Position numbers and translations under genes: made by a program. 64,000 nucleotides of DNA from Dioscorea cayenensis subsp. rotundata (lineage: Eukaryota > Streptophyta > Magnoliopsida > Dioscoreales > Dioscoreaceae): assembly GCF_009730915.1 (NCBI RefSeq), contig NC_052474.1, forward strand, positions 8,839,501 through 8,903,500, in the 5' to 3' direction. Numbering within the stretch: the stretch's first letter is position 1; every line of letters begins with the position of its first letter. Positions 23,449-34,393 of the stretch are shown here, piece after piece. Under the pieces are notes generated by a model. The model saw only the letters and a program-made list of their open reading frames with translations, ran no database searches and was not told the origin of the DNA.

Positions 23449-24554
23449 TCAACTGCACACACAAAAATGTTGGGGAAAACAGACTTCAAGCTTAAAAACA
23501 ATAAAAAATTTGGGGGTCTGTTAATTTCATAAGTACCAGGGTTCATTTCTCAGTGCAGAGTTTAAGTGATGTTTGTGCAAAAAAAAAAGATATCACACTA
23601 GTGTGACAATAAAGTCTTCGAGACTTCAATAAGCACTCTTTAAAGTTCATTTCACTTTTCTTAGTTCTCTCTATTGGACTACCATATGAGCATGTAATGG
23701 AAATACTGGTTCAGAATTCATGTAATAACAAGTCTTGAAATTTGGGTGTCATTAGCGTATATTAAAGCACTGGTCAGTTGGTTCTGTTCCTCAAATCCTA
23801 AATCCTTAGTAACTGACACCTAAAACAAAAAGATATGCTAAATGAACCAATTAATGATCACAAAGAGAAAGCAAATTACTCAAATTACACCTAGACTGAA
23901 GATGTTCATCAAAGTCAAAGTTTATTATATCATTTCTTTGAAGAACAAACAAGTAAATAGTTAATGGACTTGAACCTCTAAATCTTCTGTACAGTCCGGT
24001 CTAAGAATAAGAATACGTGCGCATATTCTTAGTACATCTTCTTTCTTTTTCCAGAATGGAATATGTTTAATAATATTTTTGTCTTCTCAAGATCAAAAAA
24101 TTCAATCCTCTTCCCCATTTTTGCTGGCTGATAATATTTATCATTCATCAAATTATACACATAAATAAATGAAATAGAATGGCCAATTTTGTGAGATACA
24201 AACCTGACAGATTAAATAATATACAGCATCAAACTTTACATCATTGTCATTAGCATGTACAATAATATAACTTCCTTAATATTGCTTGTCTGTTGAATAA
24301 TTTTCAAGCTTCCTACATCCTAAACAGGTTGGAGAAAGCTTTCAAAATGCCAGAAAAGGGAACCTAAGGTCTAAAACGTCAGCTTCATTACAGAGATGAC
24401 CATCAAAAACGTATGAATGCAAAATAAATAAATAAACAAATAAAACCTCGTAAGCTCCATTAAATTGGAGATGCTCTTTTGGCAAGGAACACAGGGAGAG
24501 ATGCAGGCCATGGTGTTTCCAAGTCTGTACAATGACTAGCCACTTGAGCTCCTC
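23449..24554. other. Convergent 3' intergenic region
   Basis: Lies between the stop codons of the DFR-like gene (+) and the auxilin-like gene (-). It should contain both 3' untranslated regions; an AATAAA at about 23610 could serve the DFR-like gene. I looked for J-domain exons of the auxilin-like gene on the minus strand here and saw none. Confidence 0.6.
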
Positions 24555-27500
24555 TCAATTCCTCCATGGTTTCTGATTTACATGATCTGTTCTCGACTTC
24601 AAATTCCTTCTCACATTCACACTGGTCTTATTGGACAGTTTTCTCACCCTTTCACTCTCTTGAGGTTCACATACCATGCATGATATTGCTTCACTTTCTT
24701 TACATTGATCACCTTTCTTAAAAGTTTTGGTGTTCTTATTATTCTCTTCAGATTTATGAAACTTTTCATAGCTGCAATAATGGTCAAAATTTTCTAGGTT
24801 TCTCTCATGGTTTCCATATATAAATGTCTCCTCTGGTTTCCCTTCAGTTTCATCTTCCAGGCTAGAATCATAAGTTCTTTCTGGCATATTCAGATTTGCA
24901 TCCTGCGCATGAGCTTCTCGAATTGCAGTTATTATTTCCTTTATTTCCTCCTCCCTGATGGCCACACTATTTGCCTTTAATTTCAGTTTGTTCTTCACTT
25001 CATGAGGTTCACCAACTGTCCACAATTTTCTCATCTTTTTCAGTTCAGTTGGAATTTTAACCACTTTCTTATCTTGCTCATCCTTGTCTTCCTTTGATCT
25101 CATTTCCTTCTCAACATTTTCTTGTCCAGGAACTTGATGGACCATTCCAACCATCTTGTCATTGTTGATCAGTTCACAACATTGGCTTTCTATCTTCAAT
25201 TCCCCACTTTTCTCCTCTAATTTGGATTGGGACGATTTTGTTTTCTTCCCTTGAAGTACATCTTCCTCTCCGGCCACTTGGCTTTCCTTCTCTTCATGAT
25301 TAGAAGCTACCTTGGCTGCCCTCATGTGTTTCTGCCTCTCTAGTGGAGTGGAACCATTCATTTCCTCATCCTCAATGGCCATGGTAATTATTTGAGTCAT
25401 ATCTTCACTGGACGCTTTCACAGCTTCAGCTCCTTCATCCTTGGAATTCAAGTTATCAACTTTAACCAGGTCTTTGTGGCCTTTAAAACTATGTCGTTTT
25501 CTATCCATTGACATTTTTGCAATTTTTAATCTAACTCGAGCTTGTTCCATTGCTTCCTTCATGGCAGCATCAGCAACCGCAGCAGCTGCTGCTGATCCAG
25601 CATCATCATCTGCATCATAAAAGTATGGGGAACCATCTCTCAAAGAGTTCTGAAGAGCATCACGTTTAGAAAATGCTTTCCAACGCTGCTGGCTCCTATT
25701 GCTTTGCTGATACAAGCCTCCTTCACCCTCATCATCTTTCATATTAGCAAATATCTTGATTTTTGGATGACTGTTCTTACAAGCTACTTCTGGTGGTGGC
25801 TTTGAAGGTGGCGAAACAAGCAATGGTTGAGTCTGAAGACTGATATCAGATAAAGTGACATATGGGACCTTAGGACAAGAGATGCCCCTGCCAGGTGTTG
25901 AGTGGGAGCTAGAAGAACACGGATATGACTTCAAATTAATACAATCATCTTCTGAGGTTGGAGCGCTTGTGCTCAACTGCTCCAGATCATTCATGTCATT
26001 CACAGAATTCTTGACACCTTCGAAAGCAGGTGTAGACGTTTTTTCTCGTTTCGAGCTTGGTCTTGTGCCATTTGAATCCCCATGAGTACTGACATCATTG
26101 GCATCCATTCCTGAAGTACTATTCCTTTCAGAATTTTGTGAGGAGCATGCATTAGTGCCATGTGAAAATCCCATTGCCCCACTTGTAGTCTCTTCTATGC
26201 TTTTCCAGCCCGATTTTTTGTGAGACCTGCTGAACTGCTTTAACTTATCTTTCAAAGGGGCCAAATCTGAAAGGATTTGATCAGGCCGCTGTGAAGATAG
26301 TTTAGAACCTTCCACTTCTTGCATTCCAAGACTGATTTCTTTCGTAAGCCTTTTACAACAAACAAATAGAAAAGAAACAGATTTCTGGTTAAACTCAACT
26401 ATTTCCTTGTCCCCAAAATGGTTCCGTTTCATTTAAAACGAAGCACCATAACAATAAAAAAGAAGGTAGAGAACAACATGAACTACAACCATGAACTAAA
26501 ACATGTTACTTACAAACTGATGTTTTAAGCGCCCTTAAACAAGAATAATAAATATATGGCACATCATCAGAGAAGGGTCATGCTATTCTTAGAACGATTA
26601 CAAAGGTGTAACCAATGATTTCAAAATACCTCCACATAAAAAATTAACTTAGATAAAATTAAGCTTCCCATCACAAACATTTTACTCTCCCCATAGATCT
26701 GATGGAGAAAAAAGGCCACTTGATCAAGAAGCATGGACCAGAGTCACCAGACCTCATTCAAATGGCCAACCAAAAGCCTTCTGTACGAATCACTGGTCAA
26801 AAGAAATCAGACCTCTGATTCAATAAAGCTTAAGATACTTTCTACAACAAATAATTAATGGTGTACACTATGAACAAATAGCTTTACTCAGTAAAGCAAT
26901 TAATGGCATATTAAGTTCATCAACATTGTTTGTGAAAATCAAGGCAAACCAAATGACTTGAATTGCTAGGAAAATAGTTTCATTTTCTACAAAACCTCTG
27001 AATTGCCAGTAATCACTCTTTCAAACAGAGATGAAAGCAATTCAAAATCTTCATTGCCAGCAAAAATTTCCATCAAATTCTTTCTAAATCCCTTTTTCTT
27101 GTACATAAATTTCCAAACTTTTCGTACTAATTAATATCAAAAACTATGAAAAAAAGAGCAAAACGCAATTTTCAAGTAAATCGGGCACTCAGTCAACTCT
27201 TTCAATCAGAGATGAAAGCGATCTATCATTGAGGGCACTCAAAAATCAAAATCTTTCTCTTTAAAGGTATTGGCCACGAATTCGAACTAAACCAAGTTCT
27301 AATCTTTCAGCCATAGAAACACACCACCACAAAGAGCATTCAAAATCTAATTCCTAGTAAACATAGTCTATCAAGTTACCCAATTGTCCATTTATCGTTC
27401 AAAGAAACCCAAATTCAAGCACCAACCAAAACCCAAAAACAAATAATAAATCCAGGAGAGAAAATCACACCTTCCATCCAAATCATCCGGCCTCTGCATC

Positions 27501-27748
27501 TCCTCACACGAAATCCCCAAATTCAAACCACCAACTCCCCCAAAAATCTCCTCATAATCCTCTACAAACCGCCTTTCTCCACCGCGAGCATCATCAGTAT
27601 CCTCAAATCCCACCGGAAGCTCAAGAAAAGGAATCGAACACGAAGCCTCAAGCCCACCAAAGATCTCAACGAAATCAGTAGCCTTGGAGGAATCCGCAAG
27701 GGACGAAGAAGACTTGCTCACGGGCCTCGCCGCCTTCGGCTCCGCCAT
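24555..27748 (-). CDS. Auxilin-like protein lacking a J domain
   Basis: Two exons: 27748-27471 and 26349-24555. The donor AG|GTGTGA and acceptor AAAAG|GCTTACG keep frame and give 690 residues. The start MAEPKAARP is at 27748. Two acidic-aromatic FGG motifs, DFVEIFGG (about residues 25-32) and DYEEIFGG (about 64-71), and CSIPFLELP between them resemble the N-terminus of plant auxilin-like proteins, which uncoat clathrin vesicles through Hsc70. The middle is low-complexity, rich in Ser, Lys and Glu. An Ala-rich helix is followed by AMKEAMEQARVRLKIAKMSM, also like that family. The C-terminal J domain with HPD expected for an auxilin is absent, and the frame ends in KPWRN. It could be a J-less family member or a truncated gene. 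Family assignment is from motif resemblance; the gene model is firm. Confidence 0.7.
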
Positions 27749-28010
27749 TGGAGAAGGTGCAACCCCGAGCTAGCTCTCTAGATTTAGGATCAGAACTTTT
27801 CTCTCTCTAAATCGACCCTTTGTTTCATTGTTTGTTTATCTAGAGAGAGAAAGAGAGGGAAACGTGCCAAGAGCTCAAGGCCATTGAACAACCGACGGAG
27901 AGAATGTTGTCCTATTCAAATGAAATGACTAAAATACCCTCACATCTTGTTTAATTATAAATTTATTAATGCAATTTGATTTGCTTTATAAAATTCATAA
28001 TATTTTTTTG
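27749..28010. promoter_or_regulatory. 5' region of auxilin-like gene
   Basis: Pyrimidine/purine-rich leader (CTCTCTC and GAGAGAGAAAGAGAGG at about 27770-27860) upstream of the minus-strand start. This is typical of plant 5' untranslated regions. No distinct TATA box was picked out. Confidence 0.35.
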
Positions 28011-28389
28011 GGGTTAATTTTTTAACAGAGTACATTACCAAACTAGAGTCTTTTTTTCATTACGGAGTCCGACCTTTAATTTGAATCAAATTAGCTACCC
28101 AATGTCAATTGTGCTTTACTCGAGAGATTATGACATATTTTTTATGATATAAATGCCAGAAATTCTCTGTAAACATATGCATGACATATTATCCACCCAA
28201 TTAACAATTTTATTTCACATGCTGACAGAAATTTCTATCATCAAATCATAAAAAATAGACCAAAATCTTTCAAGTGAACATCCATTGAAACAAAATTAAA
28301 GTTGGATAACCATTTTAATTTAAATTGAAATCCGGGCCCTCAAAATGAAAATGGGCCTTAGTTTGATACCCTATCAAAAAATTTACTCA
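28011..28389. mobile_element. MULE-type MITE
   Basis: Left end GGGGTTAATTTTTTAACAGA and right end, on the minus strand, GAGTAAATTTTTTGATAGGG are alike and resemble the termini of the element at 29363-30326 (AGGTAAATTTTTTGATAGGA). Interior is non-coding. No clear target duplication. Probably an older relative of that element. Confidence 0.5.
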
Positions 28390-29353
28390 TTTCTCTTGAT
28401 TATTTATCATGAGGAGGTGCAATATCATCCATTCATTGTGAGAAAAAAACAACATTTTGAATTTTTTTTTTTTTTTAGGTTTGTCATCTCTTTTAATTAT
28501 AAATTTATTGATAAAATTAATTATTTTGTAAATTTTTTACTCTGAATCGCTTATACTAAAAATTTTTAGAAGTAAAAATTAAAAAAAAAAAGAAGAATTA
28601 AGTACAAAAGATGGCGGACTCATTCCGAGTGAGTTTGATAGTTGTAATCATTTAAACGCAGGGAAGTAAGGCTGAGGCTCTCTTACTTTTGTGCAGTGAG
28701 CTTCTATTTTTCCTAGAAACATGTGCTTGGAAGTTCGCGCCTCCCATTGGTGTCAAAAGAGTAGTAGACTGTGCATCGATGTTGGAGTTACTCTCACCGA
28801 CCATTGACAAACCTCGTTAGAAATGCTTTATTCTCCTTAGCTCATCAGAAAACCTTGATCTAATTTGAAGAGATGTTGGTCTTCAGGGATCATCTCTCCC
28901 CTTGCTTGCTATCTTCAACCAAATCATTTAACCAATAAATGTCAACACCTCCTCACATGTAGAAGGTGCTCTTGTTCTAGACATATCATGGTCAACTATC
29001 CACTCCTGGTTAAAGAGCAACCGTCATTCACACCTCACATGGAGTGCATTAGGACAAAAGGAAAGCCAGTGCAAAGGGATAATGTTACAGAATTGGTTGT
29101 GCTTCATGGAGGGCCTCCCTAACTCTTTGATCTTGTTTGGCAATGGCTATTACTACTGATATTTGAAAAGCTAGATTTCAACTCTTTAAGTTCTCTATCA
29201 TTTCCATCCTCTCATGGTACACCTCAGAGAAGGCATTGATGGTAGAACTTCCAAATATCCCTTGGACCTTTGTAGTTAAACAAGATAACGCCATTTAAGG
29301 ATTAGCAATTTTGCTATCACCTTTAAATCTGAGTTGCTAAGAACATCTTTAAC
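28390..29353. other. Intergenic stretch with one zinc-knuckle-like remnant
   Basis: Mostly without features. 28640-28860 is unique-looking and GC-richer than its surroundings but shows no intact exon. The only protein-like signal is the cysteine-rich frame at 28865-29122. Confidence 0.4.
28865..29122 (+). pseudogene. LINE-type zinc-knuckle protein remnant
   Basis: The open frame contains CYLQPNHLTNKC and, seven residues on, CRRCSCSRHIMVNY. The spacing resembles the double CCHC knuckle of plant LINE ORF1-type (DUF4283-like) proteins, CxxCLxPGHxxxxC...CxxCxxxGHxxxxC, with several ligand positions lost. No endonuclease or reverse transcriptase follows. Weak evidence; it could be chance. Confidence 0.3.
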
Positions 29354-29576
29354 ACCTTTTCAAGGTAAATTTTTTGATAGGATACCCAACTATGGTGAAT
29401 TATCAGTTTGAGGTCCAAACTTTGATTTTTATCAAAATGGTGATCTATCTTTAATTATGTTTCACCGACTGGGTACCCAGATAATTCTGGTCATATTTGA
29501 ATGATGTGGCAGTTCGGAAATATGAGTCAGCATAAAAAAATAAATGGTGCTTGCCACGTCAGCAACCCAGGTCACA

Positions 29577-29623
<47 letters not shown>

Positions 29624-30335
29624 CTCTTTAATTAGTCAACTATATGCGAGTCTTGGTCCAAATACGCAAGCTTGGCGTAGTCAACTTGTTCATCCACCAC
29701 CATGCCGAGTCTTGGTCCTCCGTCCGTCTTCAATCTCAGCAAGAACATCACTTTTAGAGTATCTTTGGGTTGCGGTCCCATTCATGAAGAGCAAGACAAG
29801 TTTATCTCTCTCTCTCTCTCTCTCTCTCACTCTACACTCACGAAGCTCTTTTAATTAATAATGGTGACCAACACTCATTTACTTGAACTGAATTTTTTTG
29901 ACATTAAGAGCATGGGGGAGATGATGACGTTGGTGAAGAGGCTAGAGCTGTGGAAGGCTATTCATAGGACGTCAAGAGATGTAAACTAAGTGAAGAAAAT
30001 GTTAGAGATGATGTAGTTGGGTGGTGTTGGTGGAGGAGGAGCTCTGGGACGTCAGGGGATCAGAAGGGAAGGATGAGAAGGTTTTGAGAAAGCTAGAGAG
30101 AGAGAGAGAGAGATAACCTGGGTTGCTGACGTGGCAAGCACCATTTATTTTTTTATGCTGACTCATATTTCCGAACTGCCACATCATTCAAATATGACTG
30201 GAATTACCCAGGTACCCAATCGGTGAAACATAATTAAAGATAGGTCACCATTTTGATACAAATCAAAGTTTGGACCCCAAACTGATAATTCACCATAGTT
30301 GGGTACCCTATCAAAAAATTTACCCCACCTTTTCA
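29354..30335. mobile_element. MULE-type non-autonomous element with ~215 bp terminal inverted repeats
   Basis: The element occupies 29363-30326 (964 bp) and is flanked by a perfect 9 bp duplication ACCTTTTCA (29354-29362 and 30327-30335), the hallmark of Mutator-like insertion. The left arm (29363 to about 29578) and the complement of the right arm (30326 to about 30112) match over ~215 bp with only scattered differences. Just inside each arm is a CT/GA microsatellite (29577-29620, 30097-30111), and a third CT run lies at 29802-29828. The interior repeats the word AAGCTCTTTAATTA twice. No transposase, so it would be mobilised in trans. The high arm identity suggests fairly recent activity. 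Confidence 0.88.
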
Positions 30336-30389
30336 TGTAGGGTTTAATGAGCACTCAACACTCATACGGATCACTATGAGGGTTTGGTA

Positions 30390-30830
30390 GGGGCGTTTGA
30401 ATCATGGATTAAGGACTTGGGAATGAGAATCTCATTCCCAAGCCCTTGTTTGGTAACCAGGAAAGGCATAGGTTGCCTCCATGCATAGGAAAAAAATTAC
30501 TCTTAGGAGAGGTATCCTATTCCACCCAAAAATAGGGGGAGAAGTATTACTTAGTCATAAAATTACTAATATACCCCTAACATATTAAATTTGAATATTT
30601 ATTAATAATTTAAATAATATAATTACATATTTATATATTTAGCTTTACTTATTAAATAATGTAATTAAATTATTTTGGGAAATTAAAATTAAAATCAATA
30701 AATGAAATTAACTTAATTATACATTTTCCATGATATTAACTAATTTAATAAATATATAATAGTTAAATAAATTATTAAGATTAATTATATAATTATAATA
30801 TATTGAAATATATATTTATATTATAAATAA
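30390..30830. mobile_element. hAT-like element, left part (split by MULE)
   Basis: Begins GGGGCGTTTGAATCATGG with GGAATGAGAATCTCATTCCC, a small palindrome. Its counterpart, in inverse orientation, is at 41140-41392, whose complement begins GGGCACATTTGGATTACGG and GGAATAGGAATGGGAACAGG. Such GGGC-TTTGGAT ends with repeated GGAAT words are common in plant hAT- or Harbinger-type MITEs. The MULE at 30831-41139 inserted into its AT-rich middle. The class and an 8 bp target duplication are not established. Confidence 0.4.
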
Positions 30831-33800
30831 GGGAAAATTACTGTTTACCCCTCGTGAATTTCAAATATTCCTAAAACCCCCTCCAATTTTGGCAAACCCC
30901 GGACAACCCTTCCGTTATTGCTTAAGTTCCTTTTACCCCCTACCGTTCACTTCAAATGGGTCCATATTATGAAATTTTATTTTTGCCCTTGAAAATGGTG
31001 GGGAAAAACTGCCCGATCACATCATGTCCGACCTTTATACATACATTTTTGCATTTTTTTTTCCTTTCTGCTTGCTTTTTGTTAAATAAAGTTTAGAAGG
31101 CTCATCACATCTTCTTCTTCTTCTTCTCCTCATTTGGTTTGTTCGATTTTAGTTCTGTTGGTTTCCTGACAAGGTGAGAATTTCTTCGTTGCTCTCACTT
31201 GATCATTCTGCGGAAGGGAGTGAGTATTATAAAAATGCAGGTTTATTATGGAGAGTTTTTGTGGTATTGCTAGATACAACGGGGAGGGATGAGTGCTAAT
31301 GTTCACGGCACGACTTCTTGGGAATCGGTGTTAGTTGAGATATATGAGTGATGGGGTATTGATGTTTCCCATGTCAAGGTGAAGTTTATCACACCTGATG
31401 GGTATAAAAAAATTTGTCCAATAAAAAACAAAGTTGACTTCCAATGAATGTGTCACATGTACTCCATCTTTAAATGCGCTGTAGTTGATCTTGTTGTCGA
31501 GATAGACGATGTGCCATTATCGAATTCTACTGAAAACGAGTTTCTTTCGTTGTAAAGTTCTTCTCTTTTATGTTTATCTAGTTGTATAAGTTAATTATTG
31601 TTTAACTATGCCTGTCTTTGTTTAAATATACTACGTTTCCATTTAAACATTGTCTTCTCCGTTGAATTTATTTTGTCTCTATTTAAATATTTGTCTTAAC
31701 GTTTAAATTTGTAACTTATCATTTATACACTTTATGTCTATGCTTAAAATATTGATCGTTTTCATTTATGCTGAAGTGTTGACAGGAATTCGGATTTTGT
31801 GAGCGCTCTGGTCCCACCTCATGCCGTAGATGGCAAATTTATGGTATCCCGCGCATAAGAATTAATGACGCCATTAAATTTTCTAAAATTTAACATAAAC
31901 ATCGGAAGCATATTTATTTTTACTCGTTATCAGTCAAGCTCGGTCCCCCGTGCGTTTCTCTTTTTTTTTTCTCGGATCTGAAGCATCAATCAGCTTGTGG
32001 ACTTCACACCATAAATGAGAAGGAAGACCCTTTCCCCTGGACACCCCCTTCTTCTCCTCCTCCTCTGCTTATTCTCAGATGAGTTTCTTTTTCATGTGTC
32101 CAGGATATTTGCTTCAGTCAGACCACATTTTTGAGATCAACTCTATCTTAAAGGATGTGTCATGGTCATCTTCTTTTGGAGAATCAATCAACTGCAATCA
32201 CACAACAAGTTAAACTATCTTTTACTATTTAAGTCGGAAAGCCCCCGTTATTGCCTGGCGAGTAAGCAATGACGGGCAAGCAATTAAGCAAGCATTTTGA
32301 CTTGGTTAGAAGAGAAAGTTTCTACTCGATTGCTTGATTGCGGAGTATTCTCCAGAGGAGGATGACCATGACACATCCTTTAAAATGGAGTTGATATTTA
32401 ACACTTAAGAATTGTTCTTATCATTTAAAAGCTTTTCCTTACTGTGCAAACATCATTGTTTGTGTTTAACTATCTGGATTTTTGTTTAAGTTATAATCGT
32501 TTTCGTTTATAAATTTTTTTTTTCTATTTTAATATCAATGTCTTTGTAAAACCTTGTTTAAGTGTTCGTGTTCTACGTTGTACAGGTTCAAGTCGATGCG
32601 CATGTTATACAACCGCCATGAGCGAGCAAACAAATAGGGAGACATACTTATTCCCGGACATACATGCATTCGAAGGTAGAGATACTTGTTGAGGAAAGCC
32701 GAGATCTTCATGTTGGTCGTTGTATCGATGATCTTAACAGACATTGTAAATGAACAAATATTTTAAAAGAAATAAAATTATTTGAGTGTCAACTTTTGAT
32801 ATTTAAACAGAGACATTGTCTCTTAATGTTTTACTGAAACATTTTGAGAAACAAAAACGACATTGTAAATAAACAAAAAGTTAAATAAAAACGCTTAGTA
32901 TTTAAACAGAGACAACGGTATCTAAACAACAAAAAATGATATTTACACAGTGAGACAATGTTGTTTAAACAGAGAAACCTAGGAATTAAACAATGACAAT
33001 GATATTTAAAAAAATCAATTATATTTAAATGAGATACAATGTTATTTACAAGGTAATTCTGTTTTACATAATTACATATTAATCTTTTTTCACCCTGGGA
33101 GTAGATGTGCGGTAACATCATCGCCAAGGGGGCAGTAGCTGTTGGGGGCTGTTGCGATTGGGGGGAGGGGCTGTTCCGGTAGGAGGAGATGTTGCCGTCG
33201 AGGAAGGGGGTGTTTCGGCCGGGCAAGGTAGTGTGGGGCTCCTTTGGCGCCGAGGAATTCATGCGAGGATGGCCTCTCATCCTCTGCCTTCGTGCAAGTG
33301 GTTCGGGAGCAATAGCATCCCCCCGACGGATGGCCTGACGAAAGATTTCTTCATCCGCATTCACCGCGACCAGCTCAAGAAACTAAAGTCGATAAACAAC
33401 ACAATACCAGTGAAAAGCATTTAATTTAAACAATAACAAATAGTTTTAAACAGTTAACTTAAATTTTTAAACGGTTTACATATGTTTTTAAACGACATCC
33501 AAAATATTTAAACATATAACCGATAGTGTAAACACTAAATCACAGTTTTTAAATATAAAAGTTTGATATTTAAACAGAGACTCATGATTTACTACCTCCT
33601 CTCCTTCGACCGATGACAATATGGCTTCTATCGTCGCTTACTTCCAGCAACTATTTTTACCGTAGTATAGCATCCTCGGGGTCTTGCCAAATCTCGTTCG
33701 ATCGTGTACAAAACCCTAGACGAAAATGAAAATGAAAACAAAACCCTATCCTATAAATCTCCTTGCAGACTTCAATATCATTCAATAAAAACATAACCGC

Positions 33801-34040
33801 AAAACAAAACCAAAAAACTTTCTTTTTCTAACATAACCGTTTATAAAAAAAACCATAAACACAACTTTTTCAACGACGTCTACCTCGGCTCAATACCTCA
33901 CACTGCAAACTGATGAAATCCCGAAACTTGAGCAAGAATTCTTCTTCGAGACAATGGTGAAAAGTGAAGAAGAACTTCGTGACAAGGATGCCCAGCCGAA
34001 AAGAAAAGCTGAAGAGGCGGAAACGAGAAAAAAAGTATAA
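30831..34040 (+). mobile_element. MULE copy A, internally deleted
   Basis: Has the 5' end and first exon region of the family (31020-31560) and the intron repeats. It then jumps from GAATTCGGATT...GCGAGCGCTC (about 31792) to a short SWIM-domain fragment (GATGGCAAATTTATGGTATC, 31831), skipping what lies at about 34960-36390 in copy B. A foreign-looking stretch (31870-32390), including a foldback, follows. The sequence then resumes at the equivalent of 36000 and continues through a rearranged piece of the Ulp1 gene region (33110-33420) to the family's 3' end (33700-34040). No intact gene. Confidence 0.7.
32136..32395. repeat. Foldback with ~50 bp arms inside MULE copy A
   Basis: Left arm about 32136-32187 (AAAGGATGTGTCATGGTCAT within it) pairs with right arm about 32345-32395 (ATGACCATGACACATCCTTT). 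The spacer is about 150 bp. Several of the differences between arms would still pair as G-U in RNA. Neighbouring sequence (32240-32335) contains further GCAAGCAATTAAGCAAG words. It may be a hairpin RNA source, a small inserted MITE, or an inverted duplication of a captured fragment. Confidence 0.6.
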
Positions 34041-34393
34041 CCGGCGCCAGTAATGATTGTCTCTAGAGATTACCTCCTATCAGTCACTTCAAGTGGGTCC
34101 ATGTTATGAAATTCTTTTTTTTCCCTTGCGATGGAGGGACAAATACCGCCAAATCACATCATGTCTAACCTTTATGCATATAATTGTGCACTTTTTTTTT
34201 GCCCTTCCTACTTACTTTTTGTAAAACAAAGTTTAAAAGGCTCATTACATCTTCTTCTTCTTCTCCTCATTTGGTTTGTTCGATTTGAGTTCTACCGGTT
34301 TCCCGATAAGGTGAGAATTTCTTCTTTGCTCTCACTATGATCATTCTGCGGGAGGGAGGAAGTAACACTATTTATAAAAATGCAGGTTTATTA

